Positions 1 to 7,603 are shown, counted from the stretch's first letter. The stretch: DNA of 19,023 nucleotides from Flavobacteriales bacterium (GCA_027033875.1 JALVKK010000338.1:1-19023), one strand, 5' to 3'. A program made the numbers and translations. Notes: generated from the letters alone by a model not told the origin.

Positions 1-584
1 AAATCTAATCCGCCCAGTAAATTAAAACTACCCAGCCCTTCCAATCCGTAGTAAAACAAGAAACTTAAAAACAAACCGGTTAAAAAAGCATTGACTTGAT
101 TGTCAAAGAGTGACGAGCTGAATATGGTTATTGACGACAGTATGCCTATCAATAAAAACAGACCTAGATAAGCGCTAATCAAATTTATATAATCCAAATT
201 CCCGTCCAAACTGAAATGTCTGATACTATATATATATATCAATGTAGGAAGCAACATTATGGTACCGATAGTCCAAATACTGAAAAATTTTCCCAACACG
301 ATATCTTTAAAAGCCAGTGGTTTGGTCAATAGTGTTTCAATAGTTCCGGTTTTAAATTCATCGGAAAAACTTTTCATACCGGTAGCGGTAATAACGAATA
401 TCAATATCCAAGGTGCCAGATTGAAAAACGGGATTAAATCGGCAAAACCATAAGTAGGCAGATAGTAATTAGCTTCAATAAACCATAAGAATAAAGCGTT
501 GAAAACAAAGAACAATCCCATAGACAAATAGCCGATAGGCGAGGCGAAAAACTGTTTGAGTTCTTTGATGTATATTGATTTCAT
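1..584 (-). CDS. gldF: GldF-type gliding-motility ABC transporter permease (partial, C-terminus outside window)
   Basis: The first 194 residues are visible, from ATG at 584 to the window edge. The start reads MKSIYIKELKQFFASPIGYL, followed by a hydrophobic segment, the block FADLIPFFNLAPWILIF, then MKSFSDEFKTGTIETLLTKP and more hydrophobic segments. This ABC-2 type permease pattern (cytoplasmic N-terminus, F-A-D-L...P-W-I-L block, SFSDE..GT.E.LLT motif) matches GldF as I know it. GldF is the membrane subunit of the GldA-GldF-GldG transporter linked to gliding in Bacteroidota, although the transporter also occurs in non-gliding species. Upstream on the same strand lies the M49-like peptidase, 153 bp away, with 8-bp tandem repeats just before the start. 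No clear TAnnTTTG box is visible. GldG would be expected next, beyond base 1. A generic ABC-2 permease is the alternative. Confidence 0.85.
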   Translation of the reverse strand, partial: MKSIYIKELKQFFASPIGYLSMGLFFVFNALFLWFIEANYYLPTYGFADLIPFFNLAPWILIFVITATGMKSFSDEFKTGTIETLLTKPLAFKDIVLGKFFSIWTIGTIMLLPTLIYIYSIRHFSLDGNLDYINLISAYLGLFLLIGILSSITIFSSSLFDNQVNAFLTGLFLSFLFYYGLEGLGSFNLLGGLD

Positions 585-598
585 TTGTTTGATTTTAT

Positions 599-622
599 GG
601 TTAATCGGTTAATCGGTTATTT
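599..622. repeat. 8-bp tandem repeat upstream of gldF
   Basis: Units GGTTAATC (599-606), GGTTAATC (607-614) and GGTTATTT (615-622) lie 15 bp upstream of the gldF start. The 13-mer GGTTATTTGATAG at 615-627 recurs exactly at 2466-2478, upstream of the M49-like gene. Confidence 0.7.
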
Positions 623-657
623 GATAGTTATAGGAAATGAGGATAAAATTTTAGAGC

Positions 658-694
658 GTTCCTACGTATTTTTGTAGAGTTATGTTGTAGGAAC
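658..694. repeat. Inverted repeat between the M49-like gene and gldF
   Basis: Arms GTTCCTAC (658-665) and GTAGGAAC (687-694) form an 8-bp perfect stem with a 21-nt loop. It lies 44 bp downstream of the peptidase stop codon on the minus strand. No T-run follows on that strand, so it is a weak candidate for an intrinsic terminator. It may be an intergenic hairpin element or a 3' processing structure. Confidence 0.5.
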
Positions 695-737
695 AAAAAT
701 TGTATCGAGGTGTAATTATCCTTTCTCAATTTTTGAT

Positions 738-2420
738 TTATAAACCAAGAGTTTCAGTCCCTTGCTCAAATATAATATCAACCGGAATATGTGCGTCATT
801 GAGTTTTTTCAAATCGTGTTGTAATTGTTCGGGAATGATACCTTTTTCTTTGACGAGTTTGGCAACGCCTTCATAATCACCGTCGCCTTGCAGTTTTAAC
901 AACAAAGCAGATAAAGATTTCATCGCTTCATACATTTTATCGTAATTAACTTTGTAAGTGCCGTCTGCATTTCTGGTAAAGGCACCTTGTTCTTTAAAAT
1001 AGTTAAAGCGAATCATGTTGGCAACCCCATGTGCATCGGCGGCGCCGAAACGGATACTGCGGAAAATACTCGCCATAAAGGTCGTCATATAATCTTTCAT
1101 ATCGCCGTCTAATTCACCTTTTTTGTGTAATTGATCGACCATATACAATCCGAGAATATCCGCTTTACCTTCTTCGATGGCAGAAAAATGTTCTTTGAGA
1201 GCTTTGCGAACCATTCCCTTGCCGTTTATTGTTTTTTTGATACCTAATCCGTGTGCGACTTCGTGGAACATAGTATTGGCAAAGAACGCATCAAATTTGA
1301 TGTGTTTACGTTGTTCGGGGCTTATAATCATATCGGCAATTGGTATGAGTATTTGATCAAATTTGGCTTTCATCACATTTTTCAGTTGTAGGCGACGGGT
1401 CCCTTTTTTGAGCTGGACTTCTTCGTCATTGGGCAAGTTAATGGCTATGGTTTTGCCTCCGGTATTGGCACTACCGGAATAATAGACGACGTCATAAGCA
1501 TTTAAGTCGGAACGGGTACCGGGTTTTTCTTGCTTGTATTCAGGGTCAACCGGTAGATTTTTTTGCAGTTCGGGTAAAAATTGAATAAATCTCGCCAATT
1601 TTTTACTCCAATCCATATCTTTTACCAAAACAATACCTTCGTAGGCTGTTTTGTAGTTGTAAAGTTGATCTTCATAATTTTCAATCGGTCCGATAACGAT
1701 GTCGAGATGATTGTTTTTCATATCCATCCACTGCATATCGCTTGGTTGAAAATCATCGTTGAGTAAGGCTTTGGCGCGTAATTTTAAGTATTGTTTAAAT
1801 TGTTGATTGCCGGCATATTTAGCTGCTGCTAAGAGTTCTTCGCTAGCCGGTTTCAGATATTTTTCATAAGCTTGATGATAGGGAATGGTGTATAGTTTAC
1901 CGTCTTTGTTACGTCGTATAATGGTGTATTGACTTGTTTTGTCGGATAAATCAGCTTTTTCAAATTCTTCTTTGGTCATATCTTGCGGATAAAAATTTGC
2001 TCCTGCAGGCTTTGTTCCAAAATCTTTAACAAAAGGTTTATTGTCATTTAATCTATCCCATGGTCCGTAGTTTATTTCCACATATATTTTAGTTAAAGAA
2101 TCTTTGATTTTTTGCATCAAACTTTGTTTATCACCGTAAGTTTGTTCCCAAAAAGCGGGATTCATATATTGCGCTGCTTTGATTAAGTGACTGATAACTT
2201 TTTTTTCGTTACCGGTCAATTTACTTATATCCGTTATCAAGGCTACTTTGACATATTGATCAATTTTGGCTTGCATTTCTTTTTGTGCTTTTTCTTGCGC
2301 TTGTTTTTCTTTATCGATTGTAGTTTCGGTTATTTTTTCAGGTGTTCTGTTTTTCTGATTGCCTTGACAACTTGATAAGATTGTCAGTAAAATTAGTATG
2401 AATGAAAAAAATTTAGTCAT
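738..2420 (-). CDS. M49-like (dipeptidyl-peptidase III family) zinc metallopeptidase, lipoprotein
   Basis: A 560-residue protein. A lipoprotein signal ends at LTILSSC (Cys18), followed by a charged Lys/Glu-rich linker (about 20-60), so it is probably anchored in the periplasm or outer membrane. The zinc site is HEVAH at 386-390, with the third ligand motif IEEGKAD at about 415-421. An HExxH plus downstream EExxAD pairing typifies M49 (DPP III-like) proteins in Bacteroidota. Classic eukaryotic DPP III has a six-residue HExxxH; the five-residue form here matches a variant known in some bacterial members. The probable role is trimming di-residues from short peptides outside the cytoplasm, but substrate cannot be read from sequence. 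ATG 2420 is chosen because the signal peptide begins there. Transcribed alone or with gldF. Databases sometimes give relatives other names. Confidence 0.82.
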   Translation of the reverse strand: MTKFFSFILILLTILSSCQGNQKNRTPEKITETTIDKEKQAQEKAQKEMQAKIDQYVKVALITDISKLTGNEKKVISHLIKAAQYMNPAFWEQTYGDKQSLMQKIKDSLTKIYVEINYGPWDRLNDNKPFVKDFGTKPAGANFYPQDMTKEEFEKADLSDKTSQYTIIRRNKDGKLYTIPYHQAYEKYLKPASEELLAAAKYAGNQQFKQYLKLRAKALLNDDFQPSDMQWMDMKNNHLDIVIGPIENYEDQLYNYKTAYEGIVLVKDMDWSKKLARFIQFLPELQKNLPVDPEYKQEKPGTRSDLNAYDVVYYSGSANTGGKTIAINLPNDEEVQLKKGTRRLQLKNVMKAKFDQILIPIADMIISPEQRKHIKFDAFFANTMFHEVAHGLGIKKTINGKGMVRKALKEHFSAIEEGKADILGLYMVDQLHKKGELDGDMKDYMTTFMASIFRSIRFGAADAHGVANMIRFNYFKEQGAFTRNADGTYKVNYDKMYEAMKSLSALLLKLQGDGDYEGVAKLVKEKGIIPEQLQHDLKKLNDAHIPVDIIFEQGTETLGL

Positions 2421-2443
2421 GGTTATTTGGTTTTTGGTTATTT
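2421..2443. repeat. 7-8-bp tandem repeat at the M49-like gene start
   Basis: Units GGTTATTT (2421-2428), GGTTTTT (2429-2435) and GGTTATTT (2436-2443) directly abut the start codon of the minus-strand peptidase gene, so they make up its immediate 5' leader. The unit GGTTATTT is also the last unit of the array upstream of gldF. Confidence 0.6.
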
Positions 2444-2448
2444 ACTTG

Positions 2449-2466
2449 CCCCGATTCTCATCGGGG
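2449..2466. repeat. Hairpin A in the fabH-M49 spacer
   Basis: Arms CCCCGAT (2449-2455) and ATCGGGG (2460-2466) form a perfect 7-bp stem with a TCTC loop. Its layout matches hairpin C (2517-2540): CCCCGA, six bases, TCGGGG. There is no T-run, so it is not a typical terminator. Confidence 0.75.
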
Positions 2467-2481
2467 GTTATTTGATAGCTT

Positions 2482-2507
2482 GTGCCGACGTAGGCCGGTA
2501 TCGGCAC
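2482..2507. repeat. Hairpin B in the fabH-M49 spacer
   Basis: Arms GTGCCGA (2482-2488) and TCGGCAC (2501-2507) form a perfect 7-bp stem around a 12-nt GC-rich loop. It lies between hairpins A and C. Confidence 0.6.
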
Positions 2508-2516
2508 TTCGATACA

Positions 2517-2540
2517 TCCCCCCGACTTCTGTCGGGGGGA
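2517..2540. repeat. Hairpin C: 10-bp perfect palindromic stem
   Basis: Arms TCCCCCCGAC (2517-2526) and GTCGGGGGGA (2531-2540) enclose a TTCT loop. This is very GC-rich for its AT-rich surroundings. It lies 67 bp past the fabH stop, so it could end or stabilise the fabH transcript, but no T-run follows on either strand. Its similarity to hairpin A suggests a dispersed repeat family. Confidence 0.8.
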
Positions 2541-2606
2541 CACTCAGCCGCCTTAGTTTCTGCTTCTAATTACCCTTATCCCTCATCTCTTATCTTTTAT
2601 CCGGAC

Positions 2607-3611
2607 CTAAAATTTAATAATATTTGAGCCCCAAGTAAAGCCGCTACCAAAGGCAGCTGTTACAACTAGGTCGCCGGGTTTGATTCGTCCTTGTTCCCAA
2701 GCTTCTGTAAGAGCGATTGGAATGGACGCAGCTGTTGTATTTCCGTATTTTTGAATATTATTCATAATTTGTTCATCTTTCATTTGCAATTTTCGTTGTA
2801 CGAATTGCGAAATACGTAAATTGGCTTGGTGCGGTATGAGTAAATCAATGTCAGCCGGTGTAAGATTATTGGTTTTCAAACCTTCTATTATGGCTTCGGG
2901 GAATCTGGTTACGGCGTGTTTAAACACAAAATTTCCATTCATATACGGATAATAAGTTATATCTTCCGGATTCCAATCTTCTGCTAATTTTTTAGGCGGG
3001 TTGGTACAACCGGGTGCTTGTACGGTTAGTTCTTTGGCATATTTTCCTTCGGAATGCAGGTGATTTGATAAGATATGACTTTCATCATTACTTCGTGTTA
3101 ATACAACTGCACCTGCACCATCGCCAAATATAACACCGACGCCACGACCTCGTGTTGATAAATCAATACCGGAGGATTGTAGTTCGGACCCGATAACCAG
3201 GATATTCTTATACATACCGGTTTTGATAAATTGGTCGGCGGTTGCTATTGCATATACAAAACCCGAACATTGATTTCTGATATCTAATGCGCCAATGGTA
3301 TCACAACCGAGCAGTTCTTGAACTTGAACTCCCGAACCGGGAAAGTAATAATCCGGACTAAGTGTGGCAAATACGATGAAATCTATATCTTTCGGGTTTA
3401 GTCCGGCTCTGTCTAAAGCAATTTTGGCAGCTTTTACCCCCATAGTTGCCGTAGTGTTACCGTCTCCCGGCACTGCCCAACGACGTTCTTCAATTCCGGT
3501 TCGTTCTCTAATCCAAGTGTCATTGGTGTCCATATATTTGGTTAAGTCATCATTGGTTACGATGTTATCCGGAACATATTTTCCAAGTCCTGTGATTTTA
3601 GATTTATACAT
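2607..3611 (-). CDS. fabH: Beta-ketoacyl-ACP synthase III (FabH)
   Basis: A 334-residue cytoplasmic enzyme that starts fatty-acid synthesis by condensing an acyl-CoA primer with malonyl-ACP. The thiolase-fold catalytic triad is visible: Cys115 in NQCSGF, His261 in LIPHQANLRI and Asn291 in YGNTTAAS. Typical flanks are also present: TWIRERTGIEERR near the N-terminus, the GDGAGAVVL block, and the C-terminal GSGFTWGS. The frame can be opened ten codons earlier at a TTG (3641), but that TTG lies inside a TATATTTG promoter box (3639-3646), and the family's usual N-terminus begins at MYKSKITGLGKY, so ATG 3611 is chosen. The gene has its own promoter right after the terminator of the upstream PilJ-like gene. 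A FabH-like paralogue with another primer specificity is possible. Confidence 0.95.
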   Translation of the reverse strand: MYKSKITGLGKYVPDNIVTNDDLTKYMDTNDTWIRERTGIEERRWAVPGDGNTTATMGVKAAKIALDRAGLNPKDIDFIVFATLSPDYYFPGSGVQVQELLGCDTIGALDIRNQCSGFVYAIATADQFIKTGMYKNILVIGSELQSSGIDLSTRGRGVGVIFGDGAGAVVLTRSNDESHILSNHLHSEGKYAKELTVQAPGCTNPPKKLAEDWNPEDITYYPYMNGNFVFKHAVTRFPEAIIEGLKTNNLTPADIDLLIPHQANLRISQFVQRKLQMKDEQIMNNIQKYGNTTAASIPIALTEAWEQGRIKPGDLVVTAAFGSGFTWGSNIIKF

Positions 3612-3638
3612 GATTATATTGATTGTTCGGTTTATTGA

Positions 3639-3646
3639 CAAATATA
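3639..3646 (-). promoter_or_regulatory. fabH -7 promoter box
   Basis: On the minus strand this reads TATATTTG, an exact match to the Bacteroidota -7 consensus TAnnTTTG, 27 bp before ATG 3611. No good TTTG -33 element is visible, because the upstream gene's terminator occupies that position. Confidence 0.6.
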
Positions 3647-3660
3647 CATATTTTTTTATT

Positions 3661-3690
3661 AAAAAAGCTCTGCCGTTTTCAGCAGAGCTT
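3661..3690 (-). terminator. Rho-independent terminator of the PilJ-like gene
   Basis: Arms AAGCTCTGC (3665-3673) and GCAGAGCTT (3682-3690) give a 9-bp stem with an 8-nt loop. On the minus strand the stem runs into six T residues. It lies 34 bp after the stop at 3724 and directly before the fabH promoter, so it separates the two units. Confidence 0.85.
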
Positions 3691-3723
3691 GATAAATAAA
3701 ATATTATAAAATTATATTAGAGA

Positions 3724-4509
3724 TTATTCAAATTTTTCATACAGTATTTGTGTCAACAATTCAAAATTATCAGTCATTTGATTAACAATCATATTAGCGG
3801 TTTTCGGGTGTACTCTACTGTTAATAGTAATATTTTTTCTAACTTTATCAAAACCGTCTCTAATCATTTCGACGTACATCAAAACGCCGGAATCTGCTTT
3901 TAAATCCGGATCTCTTTCAGATTGATCCGTCAAAATTTTGATAATACCATACAATTCTTTTTTAGTTTTTTCAAATTTAATAGGTATTTCAGGATCTCTT
4001 AGTTTCGCTTTTGCGGCTATATAATACAAAAGAAGTTTTTGAGAAAGCATTCTACCGTTAGAACTGATTCTGAGTAGTTTTACGGATTTCAGTTTAGTGG
4101 AATTGTTGACCATTTCGGCAATTGTTTCGATTTCTTCGCTCATTTTATCGGCATATTTAATAACTTTGGTCGCCGAATTGCCGTCATATTTTTTTTTCAT
4201 GATTCGATCCATTAACATCCACGACAAGTTGAGTTTTTGAAGTTCGATTTCTATTTCTTCATTCAAAGCACTGTCAGTGAGACTAATTAATGTTTCAGAA
4301 AATTTATTGGAATCCTCATCTAATTGTTTCACGACTTTAGGATTATTAGCCAAAATACCTTTCATGATATAGTTTTTGGCAATACGTTCTGTCAATGTGC
4401 GCAAATCTTCGAGGTTGATGATAAAATCATTCATGTTTTTAATTTGCGCTTGTCCACCCAAACTGATTGTGGCAAATAGAAGTGCAAAAATGTATTTTTT
4501 TAATCTCAT
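3724..4509 (-). CDS. Secreted PilJ/NIT-type sensor-domain protein
   Basis: A 261-residue protein with a signal peptide (MRLKKYIFALLFATISLGGQAQ), no later membrane segment and mostly helical sequence. Two related helical motifs are visible: LRTLTERIAKNYIM at 36-49 and NGRMLSQKLLLYYIAAKAKL at about 151-170. The R-M-L-(T/S)-(E/Q)-(R/K) signature is that of the type IV pili methyl-accepting chemotaxis transducer N-terminal domain (PilJ-like, related to nitrate-sensing four-helix bundles). The two copies suggest an internal duplication. No HAMP, kinase or methyl-accepting part follows, so it is a free periplasmic sensory or binding module. It lies 64 bp downstream of the cytochrome gene, with a candidate promoter of its own and a terminator after it. 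The ligand is unknown; a redox or nitrogen-oxide link is only an inference from the neighbour. Confidence 0.75.
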   Translation of the reverse strand: MRLKKYIFALLFATISLGGQAQIKNMNDFIINLEDLRTLTERIAKNYIMKGILANNPKVVKQLDEDSNKFSETLISLTDSALNEEIEIELQKLNLSWMLMDRIMKKKYDGNSATKVIKYADKMSEEIETIAEMVNNSTKLKSVKLLRISSNGRMLSQKLLLYYIAAKAKLRDPEIPIKFEKTKKELYGIIKILTDQSERDPDLKADSGVLMYVEMIRDGFDKVRKNITINSRVHPKTANMIVNQMTDNFELLTQILYEKFE

Positions 4510-4527
4510 AATAATAATTTTATGTTA

Positions 4528-4535
4528 CAAAGGTA
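4528..4535 (-). promoter_or_regulatory. Candidate -7 promoter box of the PilJ-like gene
   Basis: The minus strand reads TACCTTTG, an exact TAnnTTTG match, 18 bp before the start at 4509. A TTG at 4560-4562 is the only -33-like element, with a rather long 24-bp spacing. Transcription from the upstream cytochrome gene is equally possible. Confidence 0.5.
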
Positions 4536-4573
4536 TTAATTTATTTTATATTTTAGTTTCAATAATATTTTTC

Positions 4574-5284
4574 CTATTTGAATATACTTAAATTCAATTC
4601 TTTTTTTTCACCTTCCGGTTTTTTGGGATTGATTTGTTTTTTGTTGTGTAAAGATTTTATGTATGTCATAACCAAATTGATTTCTTCGGGGTTGAGGTAA
4701 TTTTTGTATGCAATCATCATCGTTCCTTTTTTGCCGTTGGCAATAATATTGTAAAAGTCTTGCGGAGAATTGATAAATTTCCAATAATTATCCGTCAAAT
4801 TCGGACCAATCCCGCCTTTTGCAAATTTACCGTGACAGGAATAACAACGTGTTTTATAGATTTTTTTGCCTTTGACCAGTTCACTTACTTTTTTTGTATT
4901 CAAATACGTAAAAATATCAATAATTTTGTCTTTGTTATTGACGGTACTTTTGATAATTGCGAAGTTTTTATTGTCGGTTAAAATGATATAAATATTGTTG
5001 TTCTGTTTCAAAGCATTAAAAAATTGAATTTTTTCTTTGTTAACCATTGTAAACATTTGTCCCTTTAAGGTTAAGAAAGATTCCATTATTTTTGCTTTTT
5101 TTTCAAGTTTAATCTTTTCATCAATATAATCTACCAATTTGTCAGCATTTCCGGATTTGGCTATTTCAACAAGTTGTTCACCTAATTGATAAAATTTATT
5201 TTGAGCAAACCCTTGTGGAATATTGAAAAAAAATATCATTAATATCCCCAATTTTACGGTCATTTTTTTTGAAATAAGTTTCAT
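4574..5284 (-). CDS. Secreted c-type cytochrome with CcoP-like C-terminal heme domain
   Basis: A 236-residue protein with a signal peptide ending near FNIPQGFAQ (28). Residues 29 to about 135 form a domain I do not recognise, rich in Lys, Asn and Ile. The rest is a mono-heme cytochrome c domain: CYSCH at 147-151 (heme attachment and His ligand), GGIGPNLTDNYW just after, and Met189/Met190 as the likely axial ligand before AYKNYLNPEEI. GPNLTDNYW and the tail IKSLHNKKQINPKKPEGE strongly resemble the C-terminal heme domain of the cbb3 oxidase subunit CcoP in Bacteroidota, but the CcoP membrane anchor and first heme domain are absent. A periplasmic electron-transfer role is likely. It is followed by the PilJ-like gene and lies 58 bp after the DPP11 stop codon, so read-through is possible. 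ATG at 5263 is an alternative start. Confidence 0.85.
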   Translation of the reverse strand: MKLISKKMTVKLGILMIFFFNIPQGFAQNKFYQLGEQLVEIAKSGNADKLVDYIDEKIKLEKKAKIMESFLTLKGQMFTMVNKEKIQFFNALKQNNNIYIILTDNKNFAIIKSTVNNKDKIIDIFTYLNTKKVSELVKGKKIYKTRCYSCHGKFAKGGIGPNLTDNYWKFINSPQDFYNIIANGKKGTMMIAYKNYLNPEEINLVMTYIKSLHNKKQINPKKPEGEKKELNLSIFK

Positions 5285-5342
5285 AATCTTATATTTGTTT
5301 GTTGTTTATTCTATAAATTTGTTTGTATGTTAAAAATATTTT

Positions 5343-7475
5343 TTATTTTATTAGAATCATCTCATCAATCAGTCTTTTATCGTTTCCGATTTTATCTATT
5401 ACAAGGAGCACATAATTAATATCCACCATGATATTTCGACAAATTTTTTGGTCGTAATACAGGTCACTCATCGTTCCCTCCCATACTCTATCAAAGTTTA
5501 TGCCAATTAACTCTCCTTCACTATTTATTGCAGGGCTTCCTGAGTTACCTCCGGTCGTATGAGCTGTTCCGAGAAAATCAACAGGCATTTCACCAGTATT
5601 TGAATAGGGTTTATAATCTTTGTTTTTGTATAATTCAATCAATTTTTGTGAAACATCAAATTCATAATCTCCGGGAATATACTTTTCAATAATACCTTTA
5701 ACGTGCGATATGGGATAATAGTACACGGCATCTCGAGGTTCGTAGCCTTTGATAACGCCATAACTTATTCGTAGAGTGCCATTCGCATCCGGATATACGG
5801 GTCTGTTATTCAACGTTTGTTGAATGCCTTTCATATATATTTTTTGAAAACTGTTGATTTTTGAACGGATATTTTGATAATCGGGAGCGATTTTTTGATA
5901 ATAATCATTTATAAAAGTTTCTGCAAATGTATAACCGGTATCTTTATTTATTATTTCAATAAATTTTTTAGGACCTTTTTTCAATAATTTCTTTAACGCT
6001 TTCTGATTATTTAAAACGGAATTTTGATAGATATTACCGGCAAGAATGTCAATATTATCAGATTTCAAAGAAGTATTTTGGTATTTATCCGGCATATTTT
6101 TAGCATACAGATTCATTAATGCAATGAAAATAGCTTTGTCAACATCGGTATTGTAATTGGTAAAACTGCCGGCGAGTTGTTCCGCATATTTTTTTTGCAA
6201 TTTGTCAAAATCGCCTTTTGCTTTTTGTCGGTATGTTTGTTTTAAATTGTATAGATAAAATGCTCTTTTGAGCAAATCGTTGTTGAGATAAAAAATTTCA
6301 ATAAAATAATTGCGAGCCAATTCAATATCACGGTTTTGTTGATACAACTTGTCAAACTTATCAAAAATATTCAGATATTCCGGATCCATTTTTTTGGTTT
6401 TGACTTGTGATAAGAAATATGATTCAAAATTTTTCTTTTTTTCGATGGCACCTGAACCTTTGATTCCTTGGTTTTCACCTATCCATTTTTTCCAATAATT
6501 GGCAATTCGGGCATATTTGGCCGTGTATTGTAGTTTGATCGTATCATTTTTTGACATATATGATTTCATAATATCCAATACGGTTTTGCGGGTTTTGATA
6601 CGTGCCGGATTGATAATTTCCACTTTTTGTTGTACGGCTACTGCGGGTAAATATTCTTTGGTACGTCCGGGAAAACCGTAAATAAGAAAAAAGTCACCGG
6701 CTTTTTTGGGTTTTAAGGATATTTTAAAATAGGCGTCTGTTTGATAAGGTACATTATCGGGACTGTATTCTGCCGGACGGTTGTTTTTGTCGGCATAGAT
6801 TCTGAAAATCGAAAAATCACCACTGTGTCGCGGCCACATCCAGTTGTCGGTGTCTGCGCCGAATTTACCGATTGAGGACGGCGGTGCAGCTACCAAACGT
6901 ATGTCTTTATAATTTTCAACAGTAAAAGCGTAGTAACTGTTGCCGTTAAAAAATGATTTGATTTGAATGTCTTGCCAGTCTTGTTTGGGCAAACTTTTTT
7001 TGAGACGATTGATATTTTTTTGAATAATGGCTTGTTTCTGTCTCGTGTCCGCATCTTTGTCTATACCGGTCAAAACCCGTTCGGTTACATCTTCTATTTT
7101 TCTGACAAAGCTAACATACATGCCCGGATTAGGCAATTCTTCTTCAAAACTTTTTGACCAAAATCCGTCTTTTATATAATTGTGTTCAAAAGTAGAATGT
7201 GATTGAATGGCAGCATAGCCACAGTGATGATTGGTTAATATTAATCCTTCGGGCGAAACAATTTCGCCTGTACAACCACCGTTAAATTGTATGACGGCAT
7301 CATTCAAACTGGTTTTATTTGGACTGTAAATATTGTCGGCTGTTAATTTTGAGCCCATTTCTTGCATTCTCGAAATCAAATCCTTAGATAATTCAGAAGG
7401 AATAATCATTCTGCCTTGTTGGGCTAAAATCCCTTGAAACAAAAGGAAAACCAGTATATATACAATTCTTCTCAT
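5343..7475 (-). CDS. dpp11: S46 family serine dipeptidyl peptidase, DPP11-type
   Basis: A 710-residue protein, full length for S46, with a signal peptide (MRRIVYILVFLLFQGILAQ), so it is periplasmic or secreted. The family removes N-terminal dipeptides. The catalytic His lies in TNHHCGY (83-84), the Ser in GGNSGSP (Ser645), and the Asp in the block GADTDNWMWPRHSGDF (about 206-221; I did not assign which Asp). Arg663, in INFDRVWEGTMSD, lies 18 residues after the catalytic Ser. The same spacing occurs for the Arg that gives Porphyromonas DPP11 its preference for Asp/Glu at P1, where DPP7 has Gly. The C-terminal S46 architecture is intact. It is divergent from the DUF819 gene, with a candidate promoter at 7572-7603. 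The likely role is feeding on extracellular acidic peptides. Confidence 0.93.
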   Translation of the reverse strand: MRRIVYILVFLLFQGILAQQGRMIIPSELSKDLISRMQEMGSKLTADNIYSPNKTSLNDAVIQFNGGCTGEIVSPEGLILTNHHCGYAAIQSHSTFEHNYIKDGFWSKSFEEELPNPGMYVSFVRKIEDVTERVLTGIDKDADTRQKQAIIQKNINRLKKSLPKQDWQDIQIKSFFNGNSYYAFTVENYKDIRLVAAPPSSIGKFGADTDNWMWPRHSGDFSIFRIYADKNNRPAEYSPDNVPYQTDAYFKISLKPKKAGDFFLIYGFPGRTKEYLPAVAVQQKVEIINPARIKTRKTVLDIMKSYMSKNDTIKLQYTAKYARIANYWKKWIGENQGIKGSGAIEKKKNFESYFLSQVKTKKMDPEYLNIFDKFDKLYQQNRDIELARNYFIEIFYLNNDLLKRAFYLYNLKQTYRQKAKGDFDKLQKKYAEQLAGSFTNYNTDVDKAIFIALMNLYAKNMPDKYQNTSLKSDNIDILAGNIYQNSVLNNQKALKKLLKKGPKKFIEIINKDTGYTFAETFINDYYQKIAPDYQNIRSKINSFQKIYMKGIQQTLNNRPVYPDANGTLRISYGVIKGYEPRDAVYYYPISHVKGIIEKYIPGDYEFDVSQKLIELYKNKDYKPYSNTGEMPVDFLGTAHTTGGNSGSPAINSEGELIGINFDRVWEGTMSDLYYDQKICRNIMVDINYVLLVIDKIGNDKRLIDEMILIK

Positions 7476-7571
7476 AACATATTTTATGTTTTCGTATGAC
7501 GGTAAAAGTAATGAATTTTATCTATTTATATAGGGCACACGTCATTTTCTATAAATAAAAAAAATAATAAT

Positions 7572-7603
7572 CAAAGATAGTTACATTAAATTATTAAAGC
7601 AAA
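7572..7603 (-). promoter_or_regulatory. Candidate dpp11 promoter
   Basis: On the minus strand TTTG (7603-7600) is followed after 20 bp by TATCTTTG (7579-7572), matching the Bacteroidota -33/-7 pattern with normal spacing. The predicted leader is about 90 nt. Confidence 0.55.

Noticed and set aside
2427..2627. Plus-strand reading frame of 66 codons in the fabH-M49 spacer
   Set aside because: It reads through the palindromes and the end of fabH, has no recognisable motif and its composition is set by the hairpins.
3612..3641. TTG start extending FabH by ten residues
   Set aside because: The TTG lies inside an exact TATATTTG promoter box, and the family's usual N-terminus begins at ATG 3611.
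5290..5297. Plus-strand TATATTTG that could drive an antisense RNA into dpp11
   Set aside because: One 8-mer match in a very AT-rich spacer with no -33 element and no reading frame behind it; chance is likely.
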